DNA from: Blastomyces gilchristii SLH14081
Lineage: Eukaryota > Ascomycota > Eurotiomycetes > Onygenales > Ajellomycetaceae
NCBI RefSeq assembly: GCF_000003855.2
Contig: NW_003101682.1
Span: 3,126,386-3,190,385, forward strand
Direction: 5' to 3'
Length of the DNA stretch: 64,000 nucleotides
Below, in pieces: positions 1-11,552 of the stretch; positions within the stretch are counted from its first letter, which is position 1; every line of letters begins with the position of its first letter. Position numbers and translations under genes: made by a program. The notes below the pieces were generated by a model. That model ran no database searches. It was given only the letters and a program-made list of their open reading frames with translations, and was not told the origin of the DNA.

Positions 1-1615
1 GCCGAGTGAGAACGACGACGCCTAGACGTATAGCCACCATCAGGCGCAAGCATAGTTTGCTGAATTTGTTGTGCTGGGGTATTGTTGACCATTTTCTTGA
101 GAACTTCAATGGCCTCCTTGCCACATTCAAAAAACGAAAAGAAATACTACATAGATAGACACGAGCGCGTTAGCACAAAACTGACCCAACAAGATGGAAA
201 TATATCTGTTGTTCATTGAGGTTAGTTCATACCTCGTCAATCGCATAACTTTCACCACTTTCAACAACACGAATTTTGAACGTATCCGCGAAATCAATGA
301 CAGGATTCTCCTCTATGTCTATAACATTCTCAATTGGTAGGGAGATCTTGACGCTGTCGCCGTCGTTATGGGACCTGAAGATAACCTTCTGTAAGGCCTT
401 CACCCATTCCCTCGCGCTTGTCGCACTATCAGCCCTAAACTGGTATGTCCTAGTGTTTGTCGTTACCGTGAAATCCTTCACTTCTTTGTCTTTGTCCTTG
501 CCCTTCTGCTCCGTAAGATTGGCTGATATCCCGTATCGAAGATCGACATGACCACTTGGAAAATACAGGTTCGAACGATCGAGATAGTAGGATAATACAT
601 CCCCTTTGAGTTCAAAATAGTACCGGTTGTACTTTGGGTTCTGGCGTCCTCGTTTTGACAGGTAACCTGATTTAATGGTTGTATGAGACTTTTTCGGAAG
701 GTAGGCGTAGAAGCTTATGTGCCTTTCAGTGATATACATGTACCCTTGTAGCAGTACACTCTGGAGGAGCCAGCATTGATACTCTGATATAACCTTCTCT
801 GGTCTATCAAATCTGAATATATCCATGAGGCGCGCGGATAGAAGAGACGCAGGCGAGGATTCTTTTCGTTGGTGTTGATCTTCTCGGGAACGCTCTGTTG
901 AGTTGGGTGGCGGTTCTGATTCACCAAAGCGAGATTGTGCGTCAAGCATCCGACTCAGCACTGGAGCTTCCGTAGCAGCCACCAGCAGCACAGGGTTTGC
1001 CGATGAAAGCCCACCAGTCACGGAAGCTTCTTCAAGTTCCGGTTCCGGTTCAGAAGCTGGCTCCGTTCCTCTATTATTTCTATGCGGTAGTTTCGCAAGG
1101 GACTTCAAAAATTTATGTTCCGAAAGCTTCTTCCGATGCTGTGATCGCCCACGCTCCTCCGCGGTGCTAGATATGGATGTCTTGTCCCGCTTGGCAAGAT
1201 GTGGAAGACGGCTAGTTGAAGCACTACCATCACGACGACGACCATCGATCCCATCGTTTGATAGAAATCGGGTTTTGAACGCCCGATCCGCATCCGCATG
1301 CGCATCTTCATCTTCTGCATCGCTAGACTCATCGAAGCGGTTGTGGAAATCCTTTTTGGAACTTGCAGCGGCAATCATGGAGAACACGGACTGGTGCATG
1401 TATTGGAACCTCCCCCCACGGCCCGTCGTGCCCCCCGGTGGAGCGGTCATATCCTCCTGTTCATCGTCGCCCATTCTTAATCGATCAGGTATATGGCTCG
1501 AGGAGAGACGGTGTGTGGACGTGGGATGGGGTTTCGCTCTGTCACTCGCCCCTGTTGTTCTGGATTCATCGTCTGGAGGCATGATTGCGAGTGAAGGTTG
1601 GAAGGATGTTATCAT
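1..1615 (-). CDS. ATG26: Sterol 3-beta-glucosyltransferase ATG26, 5' part
   Basis: UDP-glucose:sterol glucosyltransferase, a peripheral membrane enzyme that makes sterol glucosides and is linked to pexophagy in some yeasts and fungi. Exon 1 is 233-1615; a donor at 232 and an acceptor at 147-148 remove an intron of 86 bp (147-232), and exon 2 (1-146) runs off the window edge. The visible ~510 residues hold a low-complexity, Ser- and charge-rich N-terminus (about 1-250), a GRAM segment (about 255-310, with ARLMDIFRFDRPEKV) and a PH domain (about 315-415, with GYLSKRGRQNPKYNRYYFEL). This GRAM-PH order is typical of the fungal enzyme, which is usually about 1,200-1,400 residues. The second GRAM and the glycosyltransferase domain must lie outside the window. 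Met12 (codon at 1582) is a possible alternative start. Identification is from recognised conserved sequence; the enzyme activity is inferred. Confidence 0.93.
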
Positions 1616-1910
1616 GTATCGGAGAGAGATGAGTGGGTTGGGGCTTTAGAGAACAAATGACCTAGTGAGCGAAGGGTGAACGTGACGTCAAACGCAAGGC
1701 GGCTCGGTCATCGTTTGGCCCTTTTTTTGGTGTTTTGGCTAACACTAATAGATTTGTGAGTCAACTATCTAAATTTGGCAAGAAGGAAACGGGAAGAACA
1801 AAGGGAAAAATAAAAAACATTCCGGAGTGAGTATGAGCTCTTTCCTTTGTGTTTTCGGGAGAGAGGGAGAGAGAGACAGCCTCACTGACAAGGGCAGATA
1901 GCTAGCTATG

Positions 1911-1933
1911 TACGGAGTACGGAGTACGGAGTA
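1911..1933. repeat. Tandem TACGGAG motif, three copies
   Basis: Three head-to-tail copies of TACGGAG followed by TA, in the ATG26 upstream region. The same core recurs, in both orientations, in noncoding DNA at 19511, 24231, 24457, 27192, 27321, 28396 and 56110. See the findings for its CpG-mutated variants. Confidence 0.85.
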
Positions 1934-2225
1934 GGTGGATAGCAAAGGAGAAGACCAAACAAAAGCTTACCTGGATGGGTCAAAGCACCTATGGACCTAG
2001 GCAGATCGATCCCAAGCCTGGAGACAACGGCACAGCCAGTTTAACTTAAAGAATGACAAGAAGAGATAGCTAACTACCTAGTTGTCACACAAAAAAAAAA
2101 AAAAAAAGAAAAAGAAAAAACAGAGCGAGCGTAACTTAGCTTAAGCCGACGGGTATCTTACAAAAAAGCAACAAGAAAAATGAAAAGAAGGAATAGTGTT
2201 AACCGTCAAATTAAACCACACACCC

Positions 2226-2310
2226 AAAAAAAAAAAAAAAAAAAAAAAAAGAAAAAGAAAAAGAAAAAGAAAAAGAAAAAGAAAAAGAAAAAGAAAAAGA
2301 AAAAGAAAAA
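2226..2310. repeat. Poly-A followed by (GAAAAA)n microsatellite
   Basis: About 25 A's followed by ten GAAAAA units. It is a purine-only tract in the ATG26 upstream region and may be variable between strains. Confidence 0.95.
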
Positions 2311-3297
2311 GAGCCAACAGCGCGCGCGATGCTTTGCTGGTCCGAGATGAAATGCCTGCTTATCCCAGACGGGCCACAGGGCGTGGACTGGGAATTTAGC
2401 GGATCAGGCAGAGCAACAGCTGGGGTATCTTTGTGCGCGTATATATCTAGCTAACTCTAGCAGCTCAGCAGCATGGGGCGGGTAGGGTAGAGAGCGGAGG
2501 AGGGAGGGGATCCATCGCTGGGCCAAAGGGAGATATGAGCGGTAGGGTAGGTATGGACTCTGTAACTAGTAAAACTACTAGTTGTGTGGAGCTGGTTATA
2601 TACGTAGTTAGTACTCCGGACGTCGTTATATTAGCAGTTGTCGTCGTTTGGACCCGGATCCATCGTTTACATAATCATATTAATGACGGCGGAGTTCAAC
2701 AGGCAAAAAAGCGTCCGGAGCCGCCAAGCAGTCCGTGCACGAGACACCGTCAGGCGCCTGGCTTATATAATCTCCGCCCTGCTGCCGGTTTTGCGGAGGG
2801 AGGAGGAATTATTATATATTAATAATTGTATATATTGGCTGAGAGGCTTTTTGCCAGGCTGCTTTTTTGCTTTGTTCTTGACTTTGTCCTTGTGGTCAGG
2901 CAACGGTCACGATAACGGTGGTTAGCGATAACTAACGATAATGATTGATGCTTTCAAGCCTTTTCTTTAGCTAACTGGCCCAATTTTATGCCAAGAACGT
3001 GCGAAAGTGGAACCATAAACGGAGATCTAATAATAGGAAGAATACTCCGCAGTTTAACCAAAGGATGACGACCCATGATGGGGTAAAGGCGGCAAGGCAA
3101 CATACTACAAAAAAAAAGGAGCAGAAGGCATGACCCTTTCTCCCCAAAACAAAGAAAGATATTATAAACCGAAGGAAAACACTCCAGTGCCATTCCTTCT
3201 CCCGCGTCCCAAAATAATCCCGAACCCAAAGTAAAATAGAAAAAAAAAAAAAAAAAAGGATGAGAAAAAGCAGAGCCAGGCCAAAGACTTAAAAATT

Positions 3298-5089
3298 CTA
3301 AATCCCAACGCCATCCTCATACTTCTTCAGCTTGGTCTCAAACTTTGAAACCCACTCAGACAATATCAGCCCAGCAACATTCATCCCAGCTAACGAACTC
3401 GTCTCCATCGTCGAGATAAAACTCTCCATCCCGTTCGTATACCACAGATTAGGTGCCACTTTTATATCTTCAAACGTCACCCGCGGGTATAGGTACGGGT
3501 ACGATTGCCACACTTTCTCGTAGTACCAGCTGATGTGCGACTTGGAGATGTCCGCTATGCGCTGGTCGGCACTGTAACTGATTTCATTGCTGCTACTGTT
3601 GTTGTTGTCGAGCACACGTGCTTCTTCGATTCCGAGAATGTCAGACACGAAACTTGCCTTCAGCGACTTCGGAGAGAAGACCTTGTATACATAATGCGCG
3701 CCACCTGGAATACCATCGTGGCGGGAAGTGTCTGGTACCTGCACTTTCTCGAGTGTGCTGATACTCCAGAATTGAGCCGGGCCAACACCATCAATGCGCG
3801 CGCCTAGTTTGACATCCGCGGGTAGGGTGGTGAGAACAACTTCGGGGACTGAAGAGCCAACGGGCATTTTGAAATACCCCGGTGAGAGTTTGTAGGGCGA
3901 GGCAAAGAGGGTGACGTGCAGGTCGACGTAGCGCGGGGCATCTAGCGGGCGTTTTAGTGGTGGTGATAGAGAGATATTCGAGAATTGAAATGGGTTGGCG
4001 ATGACAACATGGTCAAATGTCTCTTCCTCGAAAGAAAAACCACCGTCGTCATCATCGCCATCTGTGTCCTGGTAGGTCACCGTGTAGGTATTATTGTCCG
4101 AAAGCTCAATGCTGGTTACAGGCGAGTTTAATTTCACAGTTGCCTTTGACGCGTTGAGCATGGACTGGAAAATTTGCCAATTGCCCCCTTCCACCGCGAC
4201 AGCTCCATCTGTCGCCATGCATACCATCGTCTCCAGGCCATGGATTAGGGCTAGATTCTGGCCGTAATTGACTCGTGTGCTAGCCTGGATAATCTCCCTT
4301 GAGAACTGTTCCGCTATGCCATTATCTTTCAAGTATTCCGCGCCGGAAGTCCAGGTTGCCTCAGCAAGCCCAGTGCTCATAGCTACGTCGGAGAGGGACT
4401 GAAAGGGGAAGTACGGGAATTTGTATAGCTTCAAAAATTTGTTCACTGTCACCTTCATAAGGTTCTGCGCCTTCATAGGTGCCCAGCCGTATCTATAGAG
4501 AAGCTTGAGTACATTCCACCAATAGATGCCTCGTCGTGTTTGGAGAAAAGCGAATTCCTTGCCATCCCAGACTCCCAAGCTATGAACGGATTCCTTGGGC
4601 TGTCCAAAATCTGCATCTCTCAATTTGAGGCCGAATTTCTTCGAGGCTTGAATAAGGTTTTTGTTCACTTCGACAAATATGGATGCTCCTAGCTCAATTG
4701 GATGGGCAGGGTCATCGAACAGATTGACAGTGGTAGATCGACCGCCAACGTAGGAGGCCCGCTCGTAAACGGTAATGTTGAACGGGACAGAGAAGAAATC
4801 GGTGAAATGGCGGAGATAGTAGGCTGTAGAAGCTCCAGCGGATCCGGCGCCTGAAACCAACATCAATACATCACTCTAACTATATATATACACAGCATAG
4901 AGAGCCAACCTTACCAATCACAGCCACTCTCTTAGCTATAGCCGGATCCGGCGATGGGTTGGGCGGCTCAGCCTGCAAGGGAGCTTGGGCATCATACTCG
5001 CAGCTCGAGAACGGTGCAAGTAGTAGCAGTAAACAGCAAACGAAAGCCGCGCCACGCGAAAGAACGCCTTTCGTCATGGAAAGATACAT
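3298..5089 (-). CDS. Prenylcysteine oxidase/lyase-like flavoprotein
   Basis: Exon 1 is 4915-5089 and exon 2 is 3298-4850; the 64-bp intron (4851-4914, donor GTAAGG, acceptor TTTCAG) splits the dinucleotide-binding motif, joining RVAVIG to AGSAGAS. The product is 575 residues. It begins with a hydrophobic signal peptide (Met5 is an alternative start) and carries an N-terminal FAD-binding Rossmann motif (GAGSAG), followed by YERASYVGGRST and ELGASIF, as in prenylcysteine lyases. The family oxidatively cleaves S-prenylcysteines released by breakdown of prenylated proteins, yielding cysteine and a prenyl aldehyde, in lysosome or vacuole. A secreted or vacuolar location is inferred from the signal peptide. 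An acidic loop (DGDDDDGG) is present. Substrate is inferred from family only. Confidence 0.88.
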
Positions 5090-6172
5090 CGCCGTGACTA
5101 TTATTAATTGACTGCTTTATAGAAAACGAATGGATGGAGTCAGGAATGAGCTGGGATAGACCATCACGGACTTGGCGCTGGCTCTATCTGGTAGAATAGT
5201 AGAAGAAATATAGCGTAGATTCTAGGGTGTAACTAGTAGTAGTGGAGAAGAAGAGAAGCATATAGTCAATCCCTTTGCAGTGGCAATTAGCACAGAGGGG
5301 ACGGGACATGCTATTAGAAAAGGGTCCGCTGAGGTTCTGATATATGGATAAGTCTCTACTGATTCATGATGTTGTCGTCGATGTTGTTGCAGCTTCCCGT
5401 TTCTTAAATATTCAGCGCTTGTCTCTGATGCAGGCGCGGCCAATGACATAAGTTAAATATATAAGTTAACTAACTTAACTTATTAAATAATAAAAGTTAC
5501 TAGAGTAACTAACGTTAACTAGCTATGAACTGTAAACTACTAAATATCAAATACCGAAGATCTGCGGGTGATAAATTAAAGGGAATTAAATAATAGTTAT
5601 ACTTTTTGCAAAATAGAATATTTTTCACTCCTTCTTCAAAGTTTTCTGGAAATTCAAGGTCTGTTACAACTATTTAGTTACAGATGAACGGCTATTTAGT
5701 TAACTATTTATACCAGATATAATAAGTCAAACCTGTTCCAATCCCAACCCAACACACAAAAGAAGTTACATAGTATATATATGGCAGCGATTCTCCGCTT
5801 CTCATTAGATATTCCTTGCCTTGCAGTCGAGGAAACTATGGCCTAAGACTGATGTTCCTGAGTTGCTGCCAGCTGGAATGCAATTGCCCAAAGACCACAT
5901 TCCTCCTCGATGGATACCTGGGTTTCTACCAGTGCTTAGGTATATGCCCAGGTACCTGTATATTTTCCCAACTGGTTGCTATTGATTTTGCTTTTTATTC
6001 TATGCAGAATGCATATACTCTATGCATGCATCTTACTCAAGTCTTCTTTGCCCTTTACACTTTTATGATATTCCTGTCTGCGACTGTCGTTTTGTACTCC
6101 CCCGTCCTCCTGATATCCAACAGGTCTTATACTTACGCTGTCAGGCACATAAAAATCCGCTTACCCTTCACC
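5090..6172. other. Intergenic, AT-rich divergent upstream region
   Basis: Lies between the divergent starts of the prenylcysteine oxidase-like gene and the coiled-coil protein gene. 5450-5800 is AT-rich with many TTAACTA/TAGTTA-type words, including two copies of CTATTTAGTTA. An open frame continues upstream of 6173 to 5816 with hydrophobic stretches, so part may be leader or coding; no other gene is supported. Confidence 0.6.
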
Positions 6173-6877
6173 ATGGGCCCCGTAACCTTTAGCGATATAA
6201 CAACAGCTATAGCATTCATCTCCATCCTCGGACTGATCATGACGTACGACCAAATAACCCTCATCAAGCAGAGACTCAACGCTCTGCACAGCAGACTCTC
6301 CGGTGCAATACGACACGCAGAAGCGGCAGAGGCAGAGGCCCGTCTAGCCACCGAGAAATACGGCACCAGCCGGAAGAGGATAGCAATGCTCGAAGAGAAG
6401 TTAAACGACTACCAACGCGCTCTGATGGATGAGGTTGCGGCCATTACCCAGCGCCAGGACCTGAACACTGCCGTCGTCCGCCGGGGAGGAGAGAAGTGCC
6501 ACCAGGGCAGTCTTAGTCGTCAGCTGTATGAGGTTCCTACTTCTTCGTCGCGCAAAACGGATACGCTGTCGTATATCAGCAGGAGAACGACTAGAGCGAC
6601 CATTCTAGCTAAGGATGCGTTTTCATCACAACACCAAGCTCAGCAGCAACACCGAGGTGTTCCTGTTCCCGCCGTGTCTGGTGTTGCTGCAGACTTTGTG
6701 CTGGGGGAGATGTCACCGCCACCCCATAGAGGGGTACTAGCTAGGGAAAAGTCGGAATCGGGCAAGAATTCGGTGCGGTCGGCTTTTGCGAACATTTCCC
6801 TGAAGGTACCGTGGAGACTGCGAACGAAAGAGGCCACAGCTGCTGTGAAGCGGAGGATGGCTAGCTTTCACTTATAA
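6173..6877 (+). CDS. Unrecognised membrane-anchored coiled-coil protein
   Basis: I do not recognise this protein. From the ATG at 6173 (context CACCATGG, favourable) it has 234 residues. A single hydrophobic segment near the N-terminus (about residues 5-24, TTAIAFISILGLIM) is followed by a strongly helical, Ala/Glu/Arg-rich stretch (about 28-95) with coiled-coil character, then a basic, Ser-rich tail without known motifs. The likely topology is a short N-terminal anchor with a long soluble tail. The frame stays open upstream to 5816 and would add further hydrophobic stretches, so a longer protein with several membrane segments cannot be excluded. The 6173 start is preferred because it gives a compact, conventional architecture. 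Its neighbours do not suggest a function. Confidence 0.55.
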   Translation: MGPVTFSDITTAIAFISILGLIMTYDQITLIKQRLNALHSRLSGAIRHAEAAEAEARLATEKYGTSRKRIAMLEEKLNDYQRALMDEVAAITQRQDLNTAVVRRGGEKCHQGSLSRQLYEVPTSSSRKTDTLSYISRRTTRATILAKDAFSSQHQAQQQHRGVPVPAVSGVAADFVLGEMSPPPHRGVLAREKSESGKNSVRSAFANISLKVPWRLRTKEATAAVKRRMASFHL

Positions 6878-7769
6878 TTCCGGTGATAAAAATAGGCCTG
6901 GCCACTGTGAGCATACATTGTCCAATATTGCTTATTGCTTCATCTTATTAAACACTAGCCTGGGTTCTAATTATATTTGCAAGGAGTTCTTCTATCTACA
7001 CTCCCTTCTTCTTGGGACGAAATTTCCCTCTTACCAGTTTCACAAATCGGCTGATTATATTCTATGCCAACCGCTTCTCTTTTATCATCGATGATAACTA
7101 GAACAAGGGCCTGCCTGCTCAGCCACAACTCAAATCGTGCTCGCCAAGGTTTGGCATAGTTCTCCATGGAATGTCTGCCGGGAAGCACCTCCACCCTTTT
7201 TCCAGCCCGTATGATTTGTGTATGAGCCAATGACTTTCAGGCATATCGCAGGGTATGTTTACTTCCCGCCCAATAAAACTCTAAGAAACACTCAGCGGCC
7301 AGAACCTGTGTGTGTGTGTGTGTGTGTGTGTACAAACTAACACATTGTTGGCAGTTTTATATACCTGGCGTGGCCACCCCCTAACCCTGCATGATATCTA
7401 AGCCCGCTGGATAACCAGGGCATTGCAGGAAATAACCATTTGTCTTGTTTAATAGGAACATTGATATGGTTTAGAGATCGTCTACTGGAATACAAGAGGG
7501 TGCAAGTTTGAAGTTTGAAGCATGGCAATCGAGCAGATAAAAAATTGTACTGTAAATAACAATCCAAATGAAATAATGAAAGCCTGCATACACATACATC
7601 TATATAAAATACCTGAACCAAGTGATCTAGCTCCAAGATGAGCAGGTTTGGAAGCACAAACCTCCCCTCGCTCTAAAAAAACACGTCCCTTAAAAGAAGG
7701 GAGAGGCAGGCTTGGTTTTGGGGGGGTATCTATTAGCTACAGTGACAGCCCCCACTCGCACTTCCCCCT
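6878..7769. other. Intergenic, with a GT microsatellite
   Basis: Convergent region between the coiled-coil protein gene and the first acyl-CoA oxidase copy. Apart from a (GT)n run at 7307-7331 and short unconvincing open frames, I see nothing. Confidence 0.6.
7307..7331. repeat. (GT)n microsatellite
   Basis: Uninterrupted GT dinucleotide run of about 12 units in convergent intergenic DNA. Confidence 0.95.
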
Positions 7770-10404
7770 CTACAGCTTGGATAAAATCTGCCCAGCATCC
7801 CCACTACCAAGAACTAACTCATCAGTCCGATAATCCGGATTGAAGATAATCTCATTCAACGGATTCTGCCGATGTGCCAACTCGAATAGTTCTTCGTAGA
7901 CTTTGTCATCGGACCGGCCTAGCGTACTACAAGGATTTTGGAATTGATGAAGTGGTTAGCTGCGTCCTGGTTCTGTTCCTCTAGATAAAAAAAGAAAAAA
8001 AAAAATTTCCCGATGGGATTGGATGTGTCATATATATATATATGAATGAATGAGACTCACCTGTGCAACAAAAAATCCACGCGTCCACGAGGGAGACAAC
8101 ATGCGGTCGTATGCGCTGCATTAGATCGAAGACACGCGGCGTGACCGCGTCGAGGTGCTCGTTGGATATGGCGCCGCAGCTGTAAAATTCGCGCGCTTCG
8201 GTCTCCATGGTGCTTAGCGCGAAGAGGCGGAAGAGATCACGGAGGGTCGAGCGGGTTTGTGCGGACGGGATGTTGTTGGAGTCGTTATTGATGGCGTTGT
8301 AGAACTTTATGACGAGGATGGATTGGGAGTGGGCTGCGTTTTGTGACGGGGAGGGGGGGAGAGAGTAATTTGTTAGTGAGGATTGATTGGCGGGCTATAA
8401 GGGGTTACTGTTGATATAGCTAGAGAGCTGGGAAAATACCGCGGCTGAGTCTGTAGAAGTCGATGAGGAGACTGTTCCATGTTTGTTTCTGGATCTCACG
8501 CTTTTCATATGCTTTGAAAGACTGTAGATAGATTCATGGGTCAGTTTATATCTTCGAAGTTGATTAGCTGGGTCAAAAACTTACGAGATATGCTGCTCTC
8601 CATTCAAATGCCTCTACAATATCCTCATCACTCGTAAGCACGCTGAGGTAAAGTTTCGTATCCTTCGAGGCGAGAAATCTCCTCAAACTTTCCTCTGTTC
8701 GCGTTGTCGCTTGGCTGTTAGGCCTCTCTACCAGCTCGCGCACTTTCTTAATCAGATACCGCGCCACTTGTTGGGTGATCATGTAATTATCTCCCTCAAC
8801 TGTTGGTTTGGTGAGATAGTTGTTGTTAAGCTGGACGAGACCGCTCCCTCCTCCGAAGCCATGGCCCCCCATAGCTCGTCGACATGTTTCAATGCCGTTC
8901 GCACTGATATCTGTGCACAGGCTCTTCAGGCCAGAAGATGTACTGTGGAGTTCAGCCAAGGCTGCGAAATCGCCGCTCCTTTCGATGTCTATTCTAGTCC
9001 TTTCGTAGAGCTTCCCCATAGCTTTTCCGCTGTAGTGGAGGGCAAATGTTGTGGCTAGGAGAGGCAGTATTCGAAATTGGACTGTAGGATAATCTAGCAC
9101 ATTTATTTCCGGGGCCGTATCTTGAAGTGCATCTTTGTCCTTGAACTGGCGTCGGATGGATAGATATCTGACGGCGACTGTCACGGCGCGGGCGAGTGCC
9201 AGTCTTGCTTCCATGACAAGTTTAGCCCGGACCTAGAAACTTTATAGTTAGAAATTGAATACAGAATTATATAGAGGGTTTCGGTACCAAAACGTACGTG
9301 AGTCAAAGATCCGTACACAACTTCTGGATTTTTTGGCTTGGTATACTCGCCAGTCTCAGGGTCTACTCTCGAATAACCGGCTAGCATAGCATCTAACTCA
9401 TCGAAAACCATGGTAACCTACTCCAATACAAAGATTATCACCTGTGTTGATTGAATAGCAAGTATCCATTGTCCATGGAATTGTACCCATACTTTGGGCC
9501 AATATCACCCACAAGTATACTATCGGGTGGCAGGTGCGTCTTCAAATCCCGAATCTGCACAATGAAAGGGTGTGGTCCATAGCTCTTTACTTAGTCTCTG
9601 CACCGGATCCGGAAACAGGCAGCAGTAGCTGCGCAACAGCAATGACATAGTTCGCAGTGCGGCCCATTGTGCCGTTCCACCACTTACTCGCAGTCAAATG
9701 CGGGCTATGAAGCACAAACTCCTTTGTCCTCGGATCCCATCTAGCCTCCAATTCAAGGCCCCGAACATTACTTCCATGCCCCAGCTCAGTCTGCGCATAA
9801 GCCCCAATAACCTCCCATGCCTCAAGTTTGGGCATCCAGTAAACCTTCTGCGCTGCGCTCCCCTGCTGTAACACCGTTGCTATGAAAATAGCCGTGTGGA
9901 GGTAGTATGGGAGAACATCATCGCATAGGGTTGCTGCCATCTGATATTCGTCATCGTCCCATCCGACCTTGTCCTTGAGCTGGCGGATCCGCTTCGCCCT
10001 GGCTAACGCCAGCTTATAGAGGTCAGGACGAGCGAGGTTGGCCTGGTTTCTCTTTTTAAACAATGGGTCGCTCTCTCAAGGACCTTGAGAATGCGATTTT
10101 GTTGCTCGATGTACTTAGAGGTCAGAAGATATCGTGAGAACTTCTCGACTGGAATTGATGACCTTGCTCTCTCGTTTGCAAGGATCGTGGCTCCGTCTGG
10201 CGCCGCTGGATTCAACGCAGCGCTGAAATCATCTTTGTCCGTCATTGTATGTCCAATTATCCCGTTTATCATGGAGGACTGGGAATTTGCCGAAAGGGCG
10301 TAATTATTTACTACAGCTGAGGTTTCTGGTTGCAGGAATGTGGGGGGTAGACCGATATTATTTCTTGCAGCTTCACCTATCCGGTCCCAAGTTTGAGAAG
10401 TCAT
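7770..10404 (-). pseudogene. Peroxisomal acyl-CoA oxidase, disrupted copy 1
   Basis: Relic of a peroxisomal acyl-CoA oxidase, the FAD enzyme that opens fatty-acid beta-oxidation. Family sequence is recognisable from start to end: LANERARSSIPVEKFSRYL near the start, AYAQTELGHGSNVRGLE (the family signature), DIGPKYGYNSMDNGYLLF, GGHGFGGGSGL, and the C-terminus GQILSKL, a canonical PTS1 peroxisomal signal. Several introns still splice cleanly (for example 9215/9300 between SLTH and VRAKLV, and 8573/8525). The frame breaks near 10060 (VLER reads into a wrong frame instead of DPLF), near 9585 (stop just before SYGPHPF) and near 9430 (junction after GYLLF does not join in phase). The last intron works only with an acceptor that drops conserved residues. 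Neighbouring genes have clean frames, so several sequencing errors in one gene are unlikely. An unusual intron arrangement rescuing part of it is possible but not found. Confidence 0.8.
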
Positions 10405-11552
10405 AACTGCTCAAGAAAGGCGATTTGATAACCTGAACAACCCGCAGCGGAAAATTCCCGAGGTCATTCATGAAACTATTATTAACCTTGAGCTGGAGCA
10501 CTTGTTACCCGTTCGGTCACCGTTTGTTTACCCCACATCTTAGGTCGACGGCACATTGCCGAATCTGCCAAGTTGTTGCAATCTTCGCAGAGACGTTCAG
10601 AACTACCACGGCCTCGGCATGATATTCGTCGATGATATTTGTCAAGGAAACCTTTACCTTGAGGGAAAGCGTGTGAACTTGAACGTTGGCTTTTTTCTTT
10701 TTTCTTTTTATTTCTCAAATCAGTTACAGCTCCCCAGCCAGACTGCAAGGGACTGCGATGACGAGCAAGATCTTGGTATCCCCCTTGGACCCTTGCCAAT
10801 GCTAATGTCCCATCTGGAGCTGCTCGGGATCTAATAGTACAGTGATACGGCTCTCCATGTGCGCTAACTGTCGCACATATGAAGGGCGCATATATCAACC
10901 TAACACCTTCTGTTCAACTTAAGCAAGCAACATGGAAGGGTTAGTCAAGTATCTAGGGTAGATAATCGGGATGGCCTCCTGTTAGCTCAACCAATGAATT
11001 TCTTCGTTGTTTCCCGTTCTCCGAACTCTTTGGCTAAGTGGGATATTGTAAACGGGAGAATTGTCATAAATTGCAGCTGATTTTCACTCTCCCCAGCAGC
11101 TATCCTGACTGCCCCTGTCTCTCCTTCTGCTGTAATCCGAAACGTGGTTGGGATGTTGTTCGGCAAAACAGCTCGAGGTTTCGGCAATAACAAAGTTAAT
11201 TTCCTAATTTGGATAAAGTAACTACCGAAGTGCCGGGCCGAATCCGCTCGTACATCCCTCCCCAACACGCGGAGCACTCCCGAGGACGGACTGCGACAAA
11301 CAGCCGAGTTACCTTGGACTTTGAACTCTGAAGCCATCAAGTCTGATAATGAAGCAAGACCAGACCACGCAGGCATCGGCATTTTGTCAAGTCGGAAGAT
11401 CTTCCTCCAACCATGACCGATTGAATTTCGGCCTTTTGCATTTAGTATAACAGGAAGTTCGCAGTAGCACTCATGGCATCTGGCCGTTTGTGCAGAAGAT
11501 AGATCAATTAATTAATTATACAACGCTATGGTGTCGCGTAATATTAGCAACG
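10405..11552. other. Region between the divergent acyl-CoA oxidase copies, with decayed coding remnants
   Basis: On the minus strand, two segments have protein-like composition but are broken by stops and frame changes: about 10560-10860 (fragments GDTKILLVIAVP and KVSLTNIIDEYHAEAVVV) and 10987-11382 (fragments VLPNNIPTTFRITAEG and TISHLAKEFGE). I cannot assign a family. They could be one decayed gene. No intact gene is supported, and any promoter for the two flanking copies would lie here. Confidence 0.45.

Larger units (their letters stand above)
1616..3297. other. Intergenic: ATG26 upstream region and downstream flank of the prenylcysteine oxidase-like gene
   Basis: No gene is supported here. 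The stretch holds a tandem TACGGAG motif (1911-1933), A-rich runs, a poly-A plus (GAAAAA)n microsatellite (2226-2310) and a further A run near 3240. The open frame that encodes repeated Lys-Arg across the microsatellite is an artefact of the repeat. Confidence 0.7.

Noticed and set aside
903..1649. Long open frame antisense to ATG26
   Set aside because: Ser-rich mirror of the low-complexity ATG26 N-terminus; a shadow of the real frame.
2196..2399. Open frame encoding repeated Lys-Arg
   Set aside because: Produced entirely by the (GAAAAA)n microsatellite; no flanking coding support.
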